A DNA stretch of 64,000 nucleotides from Verrucomicrobiaceae bacterium (GTDB lineage Bacteria > Verrucomicrobiota > Verrucomicrobiia > Verrucomicrobiales > Akkermansiaceae): positions 47,035 to 111,034 of the forward strand of contig JAIXOR010000002.1 of assembly GCA_027486655.1 (NCBI GenBank). The letters run 5' to 3'. Both the position numbers and the translations under genes were made by a program. The stretch's first letter is position 1. The number at the start of each line of letters is the position of its first letter. Positions 1 through 8,097 of the stretch are shown one piece after another. The notes under the pieces were generated by a model that worked only from the letters and a program-made list of their open reading frames with translations, searched no databases and was not told the origin of the DNA.

Positions 1-479
1 ACGACTTCAAGGACGCCTGGTTCGCCGGATACACCTCCACCCTGTCCTGCGCCGTGTGGGTCGGCTTCGACACCCCCAAAACCACCATCAACCGGGGCTT
101 CGGATCCGTGCTCTCTCTGCCCGTCTGGGTGGACATCATGAAGACCGCGGACCGCCTCGGCTACAAGGCCGGCGCCCTCCATACCCGCGCCCACCTGCTC
201 CCCGTCGAGCTCTGCCGCCTTTCCGGGAAACGCGCCACCGTCGGCTGCCGGAGCGCAGACACCGCCTACGATGATCAGATCCCGGCGGATACCGCCCCGC
301 CGGAAACCGACTTCTGCCCGATCCATCCGGCGCGTGCCGTGGCGGTGCTTCCCGATGCGTCTCCCACGCCCGAGACAGCGGCAGACGCTCCTTTGAAAGC
401 CCTGCCCGTGGAGCCGGAGGCCCCGGCGCGTGCCCTGCCCGTCGAGGAATCCGCACCGCGCGCGCTTCCGGTCGAGTGA
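1..479 (+). CDS. Class A penicillin-binding protein (PBP1A-like), C-terminal part only
   Basis: The reading frame is open from base 3 to the TGA at 477-479, so the 5' part lies outside the window. The visible 158 residues begin with DFKDAWFAGYT and continue to VWVGFD, the segment that follows the KTG motif in the transpeptidase domain of class A PBPs, which polymerise and cross-link peptidoglycan in the periplasm. The tail is rich in proline, alanine and glutamate and carries three copies of ALPVE, probably a disordered extension. A second PBP gene follows after 64 bp in the same direction, so the two are probably co-transcribed. Catalytic residues cannot be judged because they are upstream. 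Confidence 0.8.
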   Translation, partial: DFKDAWFAGYTSTLSCAVWVGFDTPKTTINRGFGSVLSLPVWVDIMKTADRLGYKAGALHTRAHLLPVELCRLSGKRATVGCRSADTAYDDQIPADTAPPETDFCPIHPARAVAVLPDASPTPETAADAPLKALPVEPEAPARALPVEESAPRALPVE

Positions 480-543
480 ACCCCCGAGGAAATCCCATCG
501 AACATCCCCCGCACAGGATCCGTCCACTCATCCGTTCCGTCCC

Positions 544-2253
544 ATGTCCACCTGGCGCCCGATTCCCCCACCCCCGTTCTGGAAGCGCTGGCTTCCCGAA
601 TGGCTGCACGGACCGGTGCGCGCCCTGTTTTTCACCGCCGTGTGCGGGGCTGTCGTTTTCTCGGGGATCGCGTTCTTCTACTTCTCACTGGCGATGCGCT
701 ACGATCTGAAGGAAGTGGCACGCCTGCCCACCGGCACCACCTTCCTCGACCGCAAGGGCGTGGAACTGGCCGCACCGGGAGCCTCCGGCCGCAAACTCGT
801 CACCCGCGCGGAAATCCCGGACTTTCTCGTCAAATCGCTGCAAGCCCGCGAGGACGCCCGCTTCTTCCAGCACTCCGGCGTGGACATCCGCGGATTTTCC
901 CGGGCCACGCTGCGCAACCTCAAGGACCGCAAGTTCACCCAAGGCGCCTCCACGCTCACGATGCAGCTCGCCAAGAACACCTTCGACAACAAGGACAAGT
1001 CGATCCACCGCAAGCTGCTGGAAGTCGCCCTCGCCCTGCGCATCGAGGCCCGCTACTCGAAGGACGAGATCCTCACCCACTACCTGAACCGCATCTACTT
1101 CGGCGCCGGAGCCTACGGCATCGAACAGGCCGCACGCACCTACTTCGGAAAAACCACCCGCGATCTCACGGACGGCGAGTGCGCCATCATCGTCGGCATC
1201 ATCCGCGGACCGCACGCGTTCTCCCCGATCCGCAATCCGGAAAAAGCCCTCAACCAGCGCGGCCAGACGCTCAACCGCATGATCGCCATGGGCTTCATCG
1301 ACAAGGCCCGCCGCGAGGCAATCGCCGCAGAGCCGCTCCGGCTCGTCGATGAGGACCAGCGCGAAACCCAGACCTCATACGCCCTCCAGGCCATCCGCCG
1401 AGAACTGGACAACATCCTCGACGACAGCGAACTCCAGACCGCCGGCCTCCAGGTGCACACGACACTGGACGCCGCCTGGCAGCAACGTCTGGAAACCGAG
1501 CTCAACCACGCCGTGGAAGCCCTCGAAAACGAGAAATCCTGGCCCCACCCGAAACTCGCAAGCCACCTCCCCGGCGAAAAACCCGCCTACGTGCTCTTCG
1601 CGGCCATCACCACGGAGATCAAGACCGGGGCCACTCTCGCCCTCATCGGCGGCCGGAACTACGGCCATTCCCGCGTCGATTGCACCCGCTCCACCCGCGA
1701 TCTCGGATCCGCCTTCGAGCCCTTTGTCGCCGCCGCCGCCGCCGAGCGCGGCAAACTCGTGCTCCCCGGTAAACCCGTGCAAACCGGCCGCCAGATCGGC
1801 CCGGCGGAAGTCGAGCGCATCGCCCGCCGCTGCGGCCTCGACGGCCCCTTCCTCCAGACCGAGGACCTCTTCCGCGGAGCCGTCGCCGCCACGCCTCAGG
1901 AAATGTCCGTGGGCCTCGCCACCCTCGGCAACCAGGGCAAGCGCCCCAAGCCCTTCCTCATCCGCGAAATCCGCACCGCTTCCGGAGAAGTCATCTATCA
2001 GGCACGGCCGCAGATCACCCAGGCAGTCAGCCAGTCCGCCGCGCTCGATGCCACCAGCGTGCTGTCCCGCCGCAAGGGCACCCGCGTCTTCACCGGTGCC
2101 ACCGGCTCCGAGCGCGATGCCTGGACGCTGCGCCTCGGCCCGTCCGGAGCCACCGCCATCTGGATCGGCTTCGACAAACCCACCGCCATCGCCCCGGAAC
2201 GCCGGCTCAAATCGTTGTTGGACGAGTTCGTCGAGCGTCTCGGCAACGACTGA
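544..2253 (+). CDS. PBP1-like peptidoglycan glycosyltransferase with a degenerate transpeptidase domain
   Basis: The protein has 569 residues if started at the ATG at 544. A membrane anchor lies at about residues 26-48. A GT51 glycosyltransferase domain follows, with the catalytic glutamate in AREDARFF (E103) and the family motif QGASTLTMQLAKN (133-145). The C-terminal half aligns with a transpeptidase fold, but the active-site S-x-x-K reads SAFE (389-392), so the lysine is replaced by glutamate. The later KTG motif reads FTG (in RVFTGATGS). The fold continues to IWIGFD, matching VWVGFD in the upstream PBP. I infer a glycan polymerase whose transpeptidase is inactive or regulatory. An upstream in-frame extension to 430 exists, but it overlaps the previous gene and lacks the anchor context. 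Confidence 0.85.
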   Translation: MSTWRPIPPPPFWKRWLPEWLHGPVRALFFTAVCGAVVFSGIAFFYFSLAMRYDLKEVARLPTGTTFLDRKGVELAAPGASGRKLVTRAEIPDFLVKSLQAREDARFFQHSGVDIRGFSRATLRNLKDRKFTQGASTLTMQLAKNTFDNKDKSIHRKLLEVALALRIEARYSKDEILTHYLNRIYFGAGAYGIEQAARTYFGKTTRDLTDGECAIIVGIIRGPHAFSPIRNPEKALNQRGQTLNRMIAMGFIDKARREAIAAEPLRLVDEDQRETQTSYALQAIRRELDNILDDSELQTAGLQVHTTLDAAWQQRLETELNHAVEALENEKSWPHPKLASHLPGEKPAYVLFAAITTEIKTGATLALIGGRNYGHSRVDCTRSTRDLGSAFEPFVAAAAAERGKLVLPGKPVQTGRQIGPAEVERIARRCGLDGPFLQTEDLFRGAVAATPQEMSVGLATLGNQGKRPKPFLIREIRTASGEVIYQARPQITQAVSQSAALDATSVLSRRKGTRVFTGATGSERDAWTLRLGPSGATAIWIGFDKPTAIAPERRLKSLLDEFVERLGND

Positions 2254-2258
2254 GCCAC

Positions 2259-2287
2259 CGCAGGAAACCAGGCCTGCGTTTTCGTTT
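2259..2287 (+). terminator. Rho-independent terminator candidate after the PBP pair
   Basis: A 6-bp perfect stem (CGCAGG at 2259-2264, CCTGCG at 2273-2278) is followed directly by TTTTCGTTT. It starts six bases after the PBP stop codon and lies between convergent genes, so it could also limit read-through into the gene on the other strand. Confidence 0.55.
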
Positions 2288-3327
2288 CACGCATGGCTGC
2301 GTTCCCACTCGACCTCCTCGTCGGTGAAATAGCGCACCCGCACTTTCTTGAACTCCCGGGTCGAATACAAGGCGTGCCGGTCCCGGATGCCGGTGGCTTC
2401 CGCAATGGCGTCCAGCGTCCGCTCGCACTCATCCTCGGACTTGCCATGCACCATCGTGAAGAGGTTGTAAGGCCAGTCCGGATAACTCGGGCGCTGATAG
2501 GCGTGGCTCACCGCGCTGAAACCGGCCATCGTTTCCCCCAGTTTTCTCAATCCCTCGGGATCGTCCTGCGGACCGGCCCAGACACCCATCGCATTCGCGC
2601 CGAATCCCGCCTTGCGATGATGCAGCACGGCGGCAAAACGGCGCATCCGCCCGTTGCGCAAAAACCCGCCATGCATCGCGGCAGCCTCCTCGAAGGTCAG
2701 CCCGAGCTCCCCGGCAAGCGCCACAAACGGCTCCTCATCCACCGCCAGATCCCGCTGCATGAGCCGCACAAAGCGGATCTCCCGCTCATCCAAGGGCCGC
2801 GCCTCACCCCGGTTCGCCTCGGTGTAGGCCGGAGTGCTCCGCGCTTCCGGCGAGGTCACCCCCTCAGTGTCAAAGCGCACGCCGATCTTGAACAAGCGCA
2901 ACGTTGGCAACAAGCGGGTGGTCTCCGCCCCGGACAAGCGATGCAGCAAGTCCACCGTGCCCTCGAGACCGAGCCGGCTGATCGGCGGCACCGCGATGGT
3001 ATACCACAGGTTGAAATCGTGGTTGCGCAGATAGTTGTGGCTCACTCCCGGGTGGGAATTGATCACCGCCACCGCGCTTTCGAGCTTCTCCGGTGCGATC
3101 CGCGCGGCCACCAGGCTGGACGCGTAACCCAGGCTCCGCGTGTCAAAAATCGCGCTGATCTGACGGATCACCCGCGCCGCCTTGAGCTGGCGCACCCGCT
3201 CGATCGTCTCGCCCTCACCAAGGCCGCAACGCGCGCCAATCTCCGCAAAGGGACGACGGACAAAGGGAATGGACTCCTGCAAGACACCCAACAGGGCGGC
3301 ATCGGCGGCATCAGAGGCAGCACTCAT
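2287..3327 (-). CDS. Two-domain siroheme decarboxylase-like protein (AhbA/AhbB or NirDL type)
   Basis: The 346-residue protein has two tandem AsnC/Lrp-type halves, each a winged helix followed by an alpha-beta domain. The first half contains HDFNLWYTIAVP and the second PYNLFTMVHGKSEDE and LYSTREFKKVRVRYF. The last motif is typical of siroheme decarboxylases, which convert siroheme to 12,18-didecarboxysiroheme on the way to heme b (Ahb route) or heme d1 (Nir route). Many such genes are misannotated as Lrp regulators. I chose the ATG at 3327 because GGAG lies just upstream and the sequence before it is low-complexity. No other heme gene is in the window, so the physiological route is open. A fused AhbAB/NirDL form is known in some lineages. 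Confidence 0.75.
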   Translation of the reverse strand: MSAASDAADAALLGVLQESIPFVRRPFAEIGARCGLGEGETIERVRQLKAARVIRQISAIFDTRSLGYASSLVAARIAPEKLESAVAVINSHPGVSHNYLRNHDFNLWYTIAVPPISRLGLEGTVDLLHRLSGAETTRLLPTLRLFKIGVRFDTEGVTSPEARSTPAYTEANRGEARPLDEREIRFVRLMQRDLAVDEEPFVALAGELGLTFEEAAAMHGGFLRNGRMRRFAAVLHHRKAGFGANAMGVWAGPQDDPEGLRKLGETMAGFSAVSHAYQRPSYPDWPYNLFTMVHGKSEDECERTLDAIAEATGIRDRHALYSTREFKKVRVRYFTDEEVEWERSHA

Positions 3328-3394
3328 CTCGGCTCCGAAGCTACCAAGCCCACGGCACGGAAAAAGCGGGAATCCATCGATGGCTCCGGTTTTC

Positions 3395-4186
3395 TCAATC
3401 CGCCACCACCGCCGCCTTGGCACCATCCCGGGTGGAAACCAGATAGCGCGTTTCCTTGTCGCCGGACTTCGCCGCGGTCTTCCCTGCCGCGGATCCAGCA
3501 TTCTGATGGAAGGGCAGCACCACGCTGTCCGTGGCGATCGCCCGCTTGATCAATTTGGTGCCCAGAAACAGCGAGCTCAGGCACATGATGTTGCAAATCA
3601 CCACCAGGCCGGTGTTCCAGCCGATCATCACCCAGGGCTTTGGCAGGAAATACCGCAGCACCAGCGCCATCCACACCGCGGCCACCCCGCACAGCAGGGC
3701 GATGAGGCTCATCGGATGGGCGATGCTTTCCGGCAAAAGATGCGACCACAAGCGACCCATCGCCGCCACCGTCCCGGACGTGCCGATGAATAGAATCGTC
3801 AGCCACATCAGCGAAATGCGCGGCTTGAGGAAGTTCTGCGATTTTCCCCGGTGCTTGTTCACCAGCATGTCCTGGATCGTCTTGGCTATCGCCTCGCGCG
3901 TTTCCTGGTCCCCCATGCACTTGGCAATCCGGCGGCACTCGAACGACCGGTTCTTTGCCCGCTGCATCCGGTTGAGACGGGTGAGCTGCCTCACCCGGAT
4001 CCGGGTGTAAACCGCCAGCGCCTCCTGCCGCTTCCCCCCACACTCGGAAAGCGCGGTCGCCCACGCTCCGGGCTCCAGCCTGGAATCCAGGATCTCACGA
4101 CCCACCTGCTCCGCGACCTCCTGGGCCGCCGCCAGCATGCGGGGATCCTGCGCCGCTTTCTGCGAGAGAAAATTCGGTGTTTTCAT
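3395..4186 (-). CDS. Hypothetical membrane protein
   Basis: A 263-residue protein of unknown family. The first ~125 residues are soluble, helical and rich in Arg/Lys (for example RIRVRQLTRLNRMQRAKNR). Three hydrophobic stretches follow: LMWLTILFIGTSGTVAAMG, MSLIALLCGVAAVWMALVL and GLVVICNIMCLSSLFLG. A hydrophilic tail of ~45 residues completes the protein. The architecture suggests an inner-membrane protein with a cytoplasmic helical domain. It lies 67 bp upstream of the siroheme decarboxylase-like gene on the same strand and could share its transcript. I cannot assign a function. Confidence 0.7.
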   Translation of the reverse strand: MKTPNFLSQKAAQDPRMLAAAQEVAEQVGREILDSRLEPGAWATALSECGGKRQEALAVYTRIRVRQLTRLNRMQRAKNRSFECRRIAKCMGDQETREAIAKTIQDMLVNKHRGKSQNFLKPRISLMWLTILFIGTSGTVAAMGRLWSHLLPESIAHPMSLIALLCGVAAVWMALVLRYFLPKPWVMIGWNTGLVVICNIMCLSSLFLGTKLIKRAIATDSVVLPFHQNAGSAAGKTAAKSGDKETRYLVSTRDGAKAAVVAD

Positions 4187-4217
4187 TCTGCCGGGGGAGG
4201 CTGGGGTGGTGGAAAAA

Positions 4218-5069
4218 TCAGCGCCTGCGTCGTTTCAATAGAATCAGGGTGGCGGGAATGAGCCCGAAGAAGGCCCCGGGCTCCGGGACCGCGTTGATCG
4301 AGGCCGTCGCCCCGGTCTGCACCGTCTCGCTCAACATGCTGCTCACCGTGCTGGCCAGCGTGCCGTTGAGCGGGGATGTCGTGCTCGTCGGCGTCACCCC
4401 GCTCAGGGTGCTGCCGATCACGTTGGCGGTGTAGAAGTTGTTGATCGCGTTGGCCTGATTGCCGAGCGCCAGGGCGTTGATCACGTCCACGCCGGAGGCA
4501 AGCGCTCCGGAGCTGCTCGCCCGAGTGGAACTCGCCGTATTGTTCGGCTGGTTCTTGGCCGTCGCCACTTCAATCATCTGCACGGTGCTCTCAAATCCGT
4601 TGCTCGTGCCCCCGGTCTCGGTGCCGAATGACAAGGTCGCCGCCGTAATCGCTGCACCGACGTTCGCCGTGGAAACCGAAAACGGCATGGTCAGATTCCG
4701 CGCCAACGCCGCAAACTGCTGGGCCTGCGTCATGTTGCCGATCATCATCCACGGAATGCCCACCAACTGCGTGGAGGAATTTCCATAGAACATCATCGAT
4801 ACCGCGATCCGTCCGTAAGAACCGGATTGGATCGAATCCATGACCTGCGTGCTCGAAAACGCCGTGGCGTATCCGTTCATCAGCTGGTTGAACTGCGTGT
4901 TCGACAAGCCGGGCCGGGTGATGTCGACAAGCAGAACAATCTCGCTGTCGACCGCTTCCGCCGATACGGCGGAAGGCAGCAGTGACAGGAGGGACCCTGT
5001 CAGCACTGCCCTCGCGAAGGACCGGCGGGATTTCCGGCCTCCGTGGGTGGGTAGGTGGTTCGTTTTCAT
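4218..5069 (-). CDS. PEP-CTERM sorted secreted protein, DUF1194/VWA-like
   Basis: A 283-residue exported protein. After a basic start (GGRKSRRSFARAVL) a hydrophobic signal segment ends near AVSAEA. The mature part starts with VDSEIVLLVDITRPGLSNTQF, which resembles the VWA/MIDAS-like start of DUF1194 proteins but with the canonical D-x-S-x-S altered to D-I-T-R-P. The middle is rich in Ser/Thr/Asn/Ala. The C-terminus is a PEP-CTERM signal: VPEPGAFFG, a hydrophobic helix (LIPATLILL) and a terminal RRRR, expected to be processed by an exosortase. PEP-CTERM proteins are abundant in Verrucomicrobia. A good promoter lies just upstream (5095-5123). Confidence 0.8.
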   Translation of the reverse strand: MKTNHLPTHGGRKSRRSFARAVLTGSLLSLLPSAVSAEAVDSEIVLLVDITRPGLSNTQFNQLMNGYATAFSSTQVMDSIQSGSYGRIAVSMMFYGNSSTQLVGIPWMMIGNMTQAQQFAALARNLTMPFSVSTANVGAAITAATLSFGTETGGTSNGFESTVQMIEVATAKNQPNNTASSTRASSSGALASGVDVINALALGNQANAINNFYTANVIGSTLSGVTPTSTTSPLNGTLASTVSSMLSETVQTGATASINAVPEPGAFFGLIPATLILLKRRRR

Positions 5070-5094
5070 GTGGGTGTGAACATGTAACGAGTTC

Positions 5095-5123
5095 TTTAAA
5101 AATTAAGATTGCCTAAGTGTCAA
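5095..5123 (-). promoter_or_regulatory. Sigma-70-like promoter of the PEP-CTERM gene
   Basis: Read on the minus strand: TTGACA (complement of 5118-5123), a 17-base spacer, then TTTAAA (complement of 5095-5100). The -10 lies about 25 bp before the ATG at 5069. The -35 is a perfect consensus and the block is strongly AT-rich in a GC-rich genome. The divergent gene starting at 5145 must share this 75-bp spacer. Confidence 0.6.
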
Positions 5124-5144
5124 TATTTTTGTAATTATTTCGCC

Positions 5145-5804
5145 ATGCTCAATCCGCAAGCATCCTCCAAGAGTCCGATCTCCTCGAGAATCGCCCTTCC
5201 GGTCGCCCTGATGATGGCGGGCATCTTCGGGCTGGCCATTTCGATGGTGCAGCCGCCGCAGGTCGCCCAGAGTCCCGCCCCGGCCCCCGAGCCGACCCGG
5301 GCGGAGCCTGCCGTGGCCGAGACGGAAAAGGAAAGCCTGGATCAGGGACCCGCGCCCAAGTCCGAGGATCTGGTCGCGTTCTGCTCCAAGCACGTCACGG
5401 ACAAGCGCAGCTTCGTGGTGTTCAAGCGCGGCACCTGCGTGGTGATCAATGAACCCTGCGAGGACCCGCTCAAGGAAGCGAAGCAGATCCTCGCCCGCTG
5501 CAAGGACCCGAACGCACGCTTCGTCTCGGAACCGACCAACGAAGGCGACTTGATCGTCACCTTCAAGGATCCGGTCTTCCTGCGCTTCAGCCCGGCCGAG
5601 ATGCTCAAACTGCATCCCTGGTTGGAAAAATCCGCCGTCGCCCTGCTCAGCCCCGCTGAAAGCGTGAGCGCCGGAGAAGGCTGGGTGCCGCCCAAGGACG
5701 CCCGCGTCGGACTGCTGGCCCGCCGCCGGATGCTCGAGGACGCCACCAGCACCGTCCCGGTGAAGATCATCCGCGCCAAAGAGAACGGCATCGCCGCACG
5801 CTGA
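5145..5804 (+). CDS. Hypothetical membrane-anchored or secreted protein
   Basis: A 219-residue protein. I place the start at the ATG at 5145 (MLNPQASSKSPISSR); the frame stays open upstream to 5109 but that stretch is promoter-like AT-rich DNA. A single hydrophobic segment (IALPVALMMAGIFGLAISM, about residues 14-32) is followed by a Pro/Ala/Glu-rich linker and then a compact domain of ~150 residues with two cysteines (SKHVTDKRSF, GTCVVINEPC). No family recognised. It is transcribed away from the PEP-CTERM gene and stops 75 bp before proB. The single N-terminal hydrophobic helix suggests a periplasmic protein held in the inner membrane. Confidence 0.65.
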   Translation: MLNPQASSKSPISSRIALPVALMMAGIFGLAISMVQPPQVAQSPAPAPEPTRAEPAVAETEKESLDQGPAPKSEDLVAFCSKHVTDKRSFVVFKRGTCVVINEPCEDPLKEAKQILARCKDPNARFVSEPTNEGDLIVTFKDPVFLRFSPAEMLKLHPWLEKSAVALLSPAESVSAGEGWVPPKDARVGLLARRRMLEDATSTVPVKIIRAKENGIAAR

Positions 5805-5879
5805 CTTTTTCCAAGCCCGCGCTGGCATGCCCGGCGGCAAGGCGTTATGCCGTGGCCCGCGCCATGGGCGCTCCCCGAC

Positions 5880-6650
5880 ATGACTCCCGATCTCACCGTC
5901 ATCAAAGCCGGCACCGGCGTGCTCACGAAATCCGCCGATGGCACGCTCGACCGCGCGGCCCTCGTGCACCTGGTCTCCGCCATCTCCGCTCTGGTCGATG
6001 CCGGGCACCGCTGCCTCTTCGTTTCCTCCGGGGCTGTCGGATCCGGCGTTTCCGCCTTCGGCCTCTCCGAGTATCCCAAGGACACCGCCACCCGCCAGGC
6101 CTGCGCCGCCGTCGGCCAGGCCAGACTGATGCAGACCTACAGCAGCCTGTTCTCCAACTTCGATGTCACCATCGCCCAGGTCCTCCTCACCGCCGCGGAC
6201 CTCGGCACCCCGGAACGCGCCGGTTACGTCTCGGACACCCTCGGCCGCCTCCTCGCGGAACCCCGCATCCTTCCCATCATCAACGAAAACGACTCGGTGG
6301 CCGTCGAGGAACTGAAGTTCGGCGATAACGACATGCTCTCGGTCCGCGTTGCGAAACTCGCCGGAGCCAAGCGCGTCATCCTGCTCACCAGCGTGGACGG
6401 CCTGCTCGATCCGGAAACCAACGCCCTCATCCCCGAAGTGCCCGCCATCGATGATGTCTTCAAACACGTGCGCGATGACAAAGGCCGCTTCTCCATGGGC
6501 GGCATGGCCTCCAAACTCTCCGCGATCAAATTCGCCGTCGAGGCCGGAATCGAGACTCACATCGCCCACGGCCGCCACCCGGAACGCCTCGCAGACATCG
6601 TCGCCGGCAAGGGGATTTCCACCCGCTTCCATGCGGCAATTGCATCCTGA
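5880..6650 (+). CDS. proB: Glutamate 5-kinase, short form without PUA domain
   Basis: The 256-residue protein phosphorylates L-glutamate to glutamyl 5-phosphate, the first step of proline synthesis. It shows the amino-acid kinase fold from start to end: VIKAGTGVL near the N-terminus, FVSSGAVGSG in the nucleotide/substrate loop, IINENDSVAVEELKFGDND for glutamate and magnesium binding, LLTSVDGL and GGMASKLSA. Enzymes such as that of E. coli are ~370 residues because they carry a C-terminal PUA domain; here the gene stops after the kinase domain, as in some other bacteria. I chose ATG 5880 rather than 5847 because homology begins at TPDLTVIKAG. proA follows after 4 bp. Confidence 0.92.
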   Translation: MTPDLTVIKAGTGVLTKSADGTLDRAALVHLVSAISALVDAGHRCLFVSSGAVGSGVSAFGLSEYPKDTATRQACAAVGQARLMQTYSSLFSNFDVTIAQVLLTAADLGTPERAGYVSDTLGRLLAEPRILPIINENDSVAVEELKFGDNDMLSVRVAKLAGAKRVILLTSVDGLLDPETNALIPEVPAIDDVFKHVRDDKGRFSMGGMASKLSAIKFAVEAGIETHIAHGRHPERLADIVAGKGISTRFHAAIAS

Positions 6651-6654
6651 GACC

Positions 6655-8037
6655 ATGTCCACCATCCAGGAAACCATCCACCTCATGGGCCGCCAGGCGC
6701 GCGCCGCGGCCTATCAGCTCGCCCAGCTTTCCTCCGAGGAGAAAAACACCATCCTCCGCGCCATGGCCGCCGCCATCCGCGAGGCGACGCCGGAGTTGTT
6801 GGAGGCAAACGCCAAGGACCTCGCCGCAGGCAAGGAGAAGGGCCTCTCGTCCGCCATGCTCGACCGCCTCAAGCTCGATGAATCACGCATCGAAGCCATG
6901 GCCGCCGGCATCGACCAGGTCGCCACCCTGCCCGACCCCGTCGGCCAGGTGATGGAAAAGTGGACCCGCCCCAACGGCATCGAGATCGAGCAGATCCGCG
7001 TGCCCATCGGCACCATCGGCATCATCTACGAAAGCCGCCCCAACGTCACCGCGGACGCCGCCGTGCTCTGCTTCAAGACCGGCAACGCCACCATCCTCCG
7101 CGGCGGCAGCGAGGCCATCCACTCGAACGTCGCCATCGCCAAGGCCCTCGGCAAGGCCGGCGCTCCCGAGCACGCCATCCAGCTCATCCCCTTCACCGAC
7201 CGGGAAAGCGTCGCTGCTCTGGCCGGCATGGATCAATGGCTCGACCTCATCATCCCCCGCGGCGGCAAGGGCCTGATCGAAACGGTCGTCTCGCTCGCCC
7301 GCATGCCCGTCATCAAACACTACGACGGCATCTGCCACCTCTACGCCGACAAGGCCGCGGACTTCAACATGGCCATCACTCTGACGGTCAACTCAAAGAC
7401 CCAGAAATGCGGCGTCTGCAACGCGCTCGAAACGCTGCTGATCCACCGCGACATCGCCGAGGCTTTCCTGCCGAACGTCGCCGCCGCACTGCGCGAAAAG
7501 AACGTCCAGCTCCGCGGCTGCGAGCGGACCATTTCAATCTTGGGTGGCAGGGACCGTTCTCCGCAACGGTCCGGCGAATGCGCGGAGAATGAATCCGCCC
7601 AAGAAGGGCTCGGCGATCCAACCTTGGGCACACATTCACACTCCATTCTCACGGACCGCCCGGAGGTCGGTCCCTGCCTTCAGGTGATCCCCGCCACCGA
7701 GGAAGACTGGTCCACCGAATACCTCGACCTCATCCTCTCCATCAAAATCGTCGATTCGTTAGAGGAAGCCGTTTCCCACATCAACCAATACGGCTCCCAC
7801 CACACCGACACCATCGTCACTGCGGACCAAGCCGCGGCCGAACAATTCCTCCGCAGTGTCGATTCCGCCTGCGTCTTCCACAACGTCTCCACCCGCTTCG
7901 CCGACGGCGGCGAATTCGGCTTCGGCGCCGAGATTGGCATCTCCACCGACAAACTCCACGCCAGAGGGCCGATGGGGCTGAGAGAGCTCACGAGCTATCA
8001 ATACCGTGTGCGGGGTAACGGGCAGGTGCGGGGGTGA
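6655..8037 (+). CDS. proA: Glutamate-5-semialdehyde dehydrogenase interrupted in frame by a REPIN
   Basis: ProA reduces glutamyl 5-phosphate to the semialdehyde with NADPH, step two of proline synthesis. The 460-residue product has RVPIGTIGIIYESRPNV, KTGNATILRGGSEA, and the catalytic cysteine in KCGVCNALETLL. It ends with RGPMGLRELTSYQY, so the enzyme is complete. It is about 45 residues longer than the usual ~415-residue ProA. The excess follows VQLRGCERT: a Gly/Arg/Ser-rich stretch starting ISILGGRDRSPQRSGE and ending near PEVGPC before the normal sequence resumes at VIPATEEDWSTEYLD. That stretch is encoded by two inverted REP copies (7546-7678). The frame is preserved, so the enzyme may still work with a surface loop. 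Confidence 0.92.
   Translation: MSTIQETIHLMGRQARAAAYQLAQLSSEEKNTILRAMAAAIREATPELLEANAKDLAAGKEKGLSSAMLDRLKLDESRIEAMAAGIDQVATLPDPVGQVMEKWTRPNGIEIEQIRVPIGTIGIIYESRPNVTADAAVLCFKTGNATILRGGSEAIHSNVAIAKALGKAGAPEHAIQLIPFTDRESVAALAGMDQWLDLIIPRGGKGLIETVVSLARMPVIKHYDGICHLYADKAADFNMAITLTVNSKTQKCGVCNALETLLIHRDIAEAFLPNVAAALREKNVQLRGCERTISILGGRDRSPQRSGECAENESAQEGLGDPTLGTHSHSILTDRPEVGPCLQVIPATEEDWSTEYLDLILSIKIVDSLEEAVSHINQYGSHHTDTIVTADQAAAEQFLRSVDSACVFHNVSTRFADGGEFGFGAEIGISTDKLHARGPMGLRELTSYQYRVRGNGQVRG
7546..7678. repeat. REPIN (two inverted REP copies) inside proA
   Basis: The left 35-bp copy (7546-7580) starts GGCAGGGACCG and contains the hairpin GGACCGTT-CTCCGC-AACGGTCC. The right copy (7644-7678), read on the other strand, also starts GGCAGGGACCG, has CTCCGG and CGGTCCG at the same places, and ends GAATG like the left one. 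The outer 11 bp form a perfect inverted repeat. Two inverted REPs with a short spacer is the REPIN layout mobilised by RAYT transposases. It is coding and in frame here. Confidence 0.85.
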
Positions 8038-8097
8038 AGGCTTGTTAGGGATTCCGGGGCTGATGCTCCGGCTGTTGTACGAACTTTCGAAACAGAG

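Noticed and set aside
5103..6686. A 527-codon minus-strand frame opposite the hypothetical gene and proB
   Set aside because: proB is unmistakable on the plus strand; the antisense product is Gly/Asp/Glu/His-rich without domain motifs.
7533..7682. TTCA target-site duplication flanking the REPIN
   Set aside because: A TTCA occurs on both sides, but removing one copy plus the element (146 bp) would break the frame, so the four-base match is probably chance.
8038..8097. Terminator after proA
   Set aside because: A short imperfect stem (CCGGGG/CTCCGG) is present but has a mismatch and no T-run.
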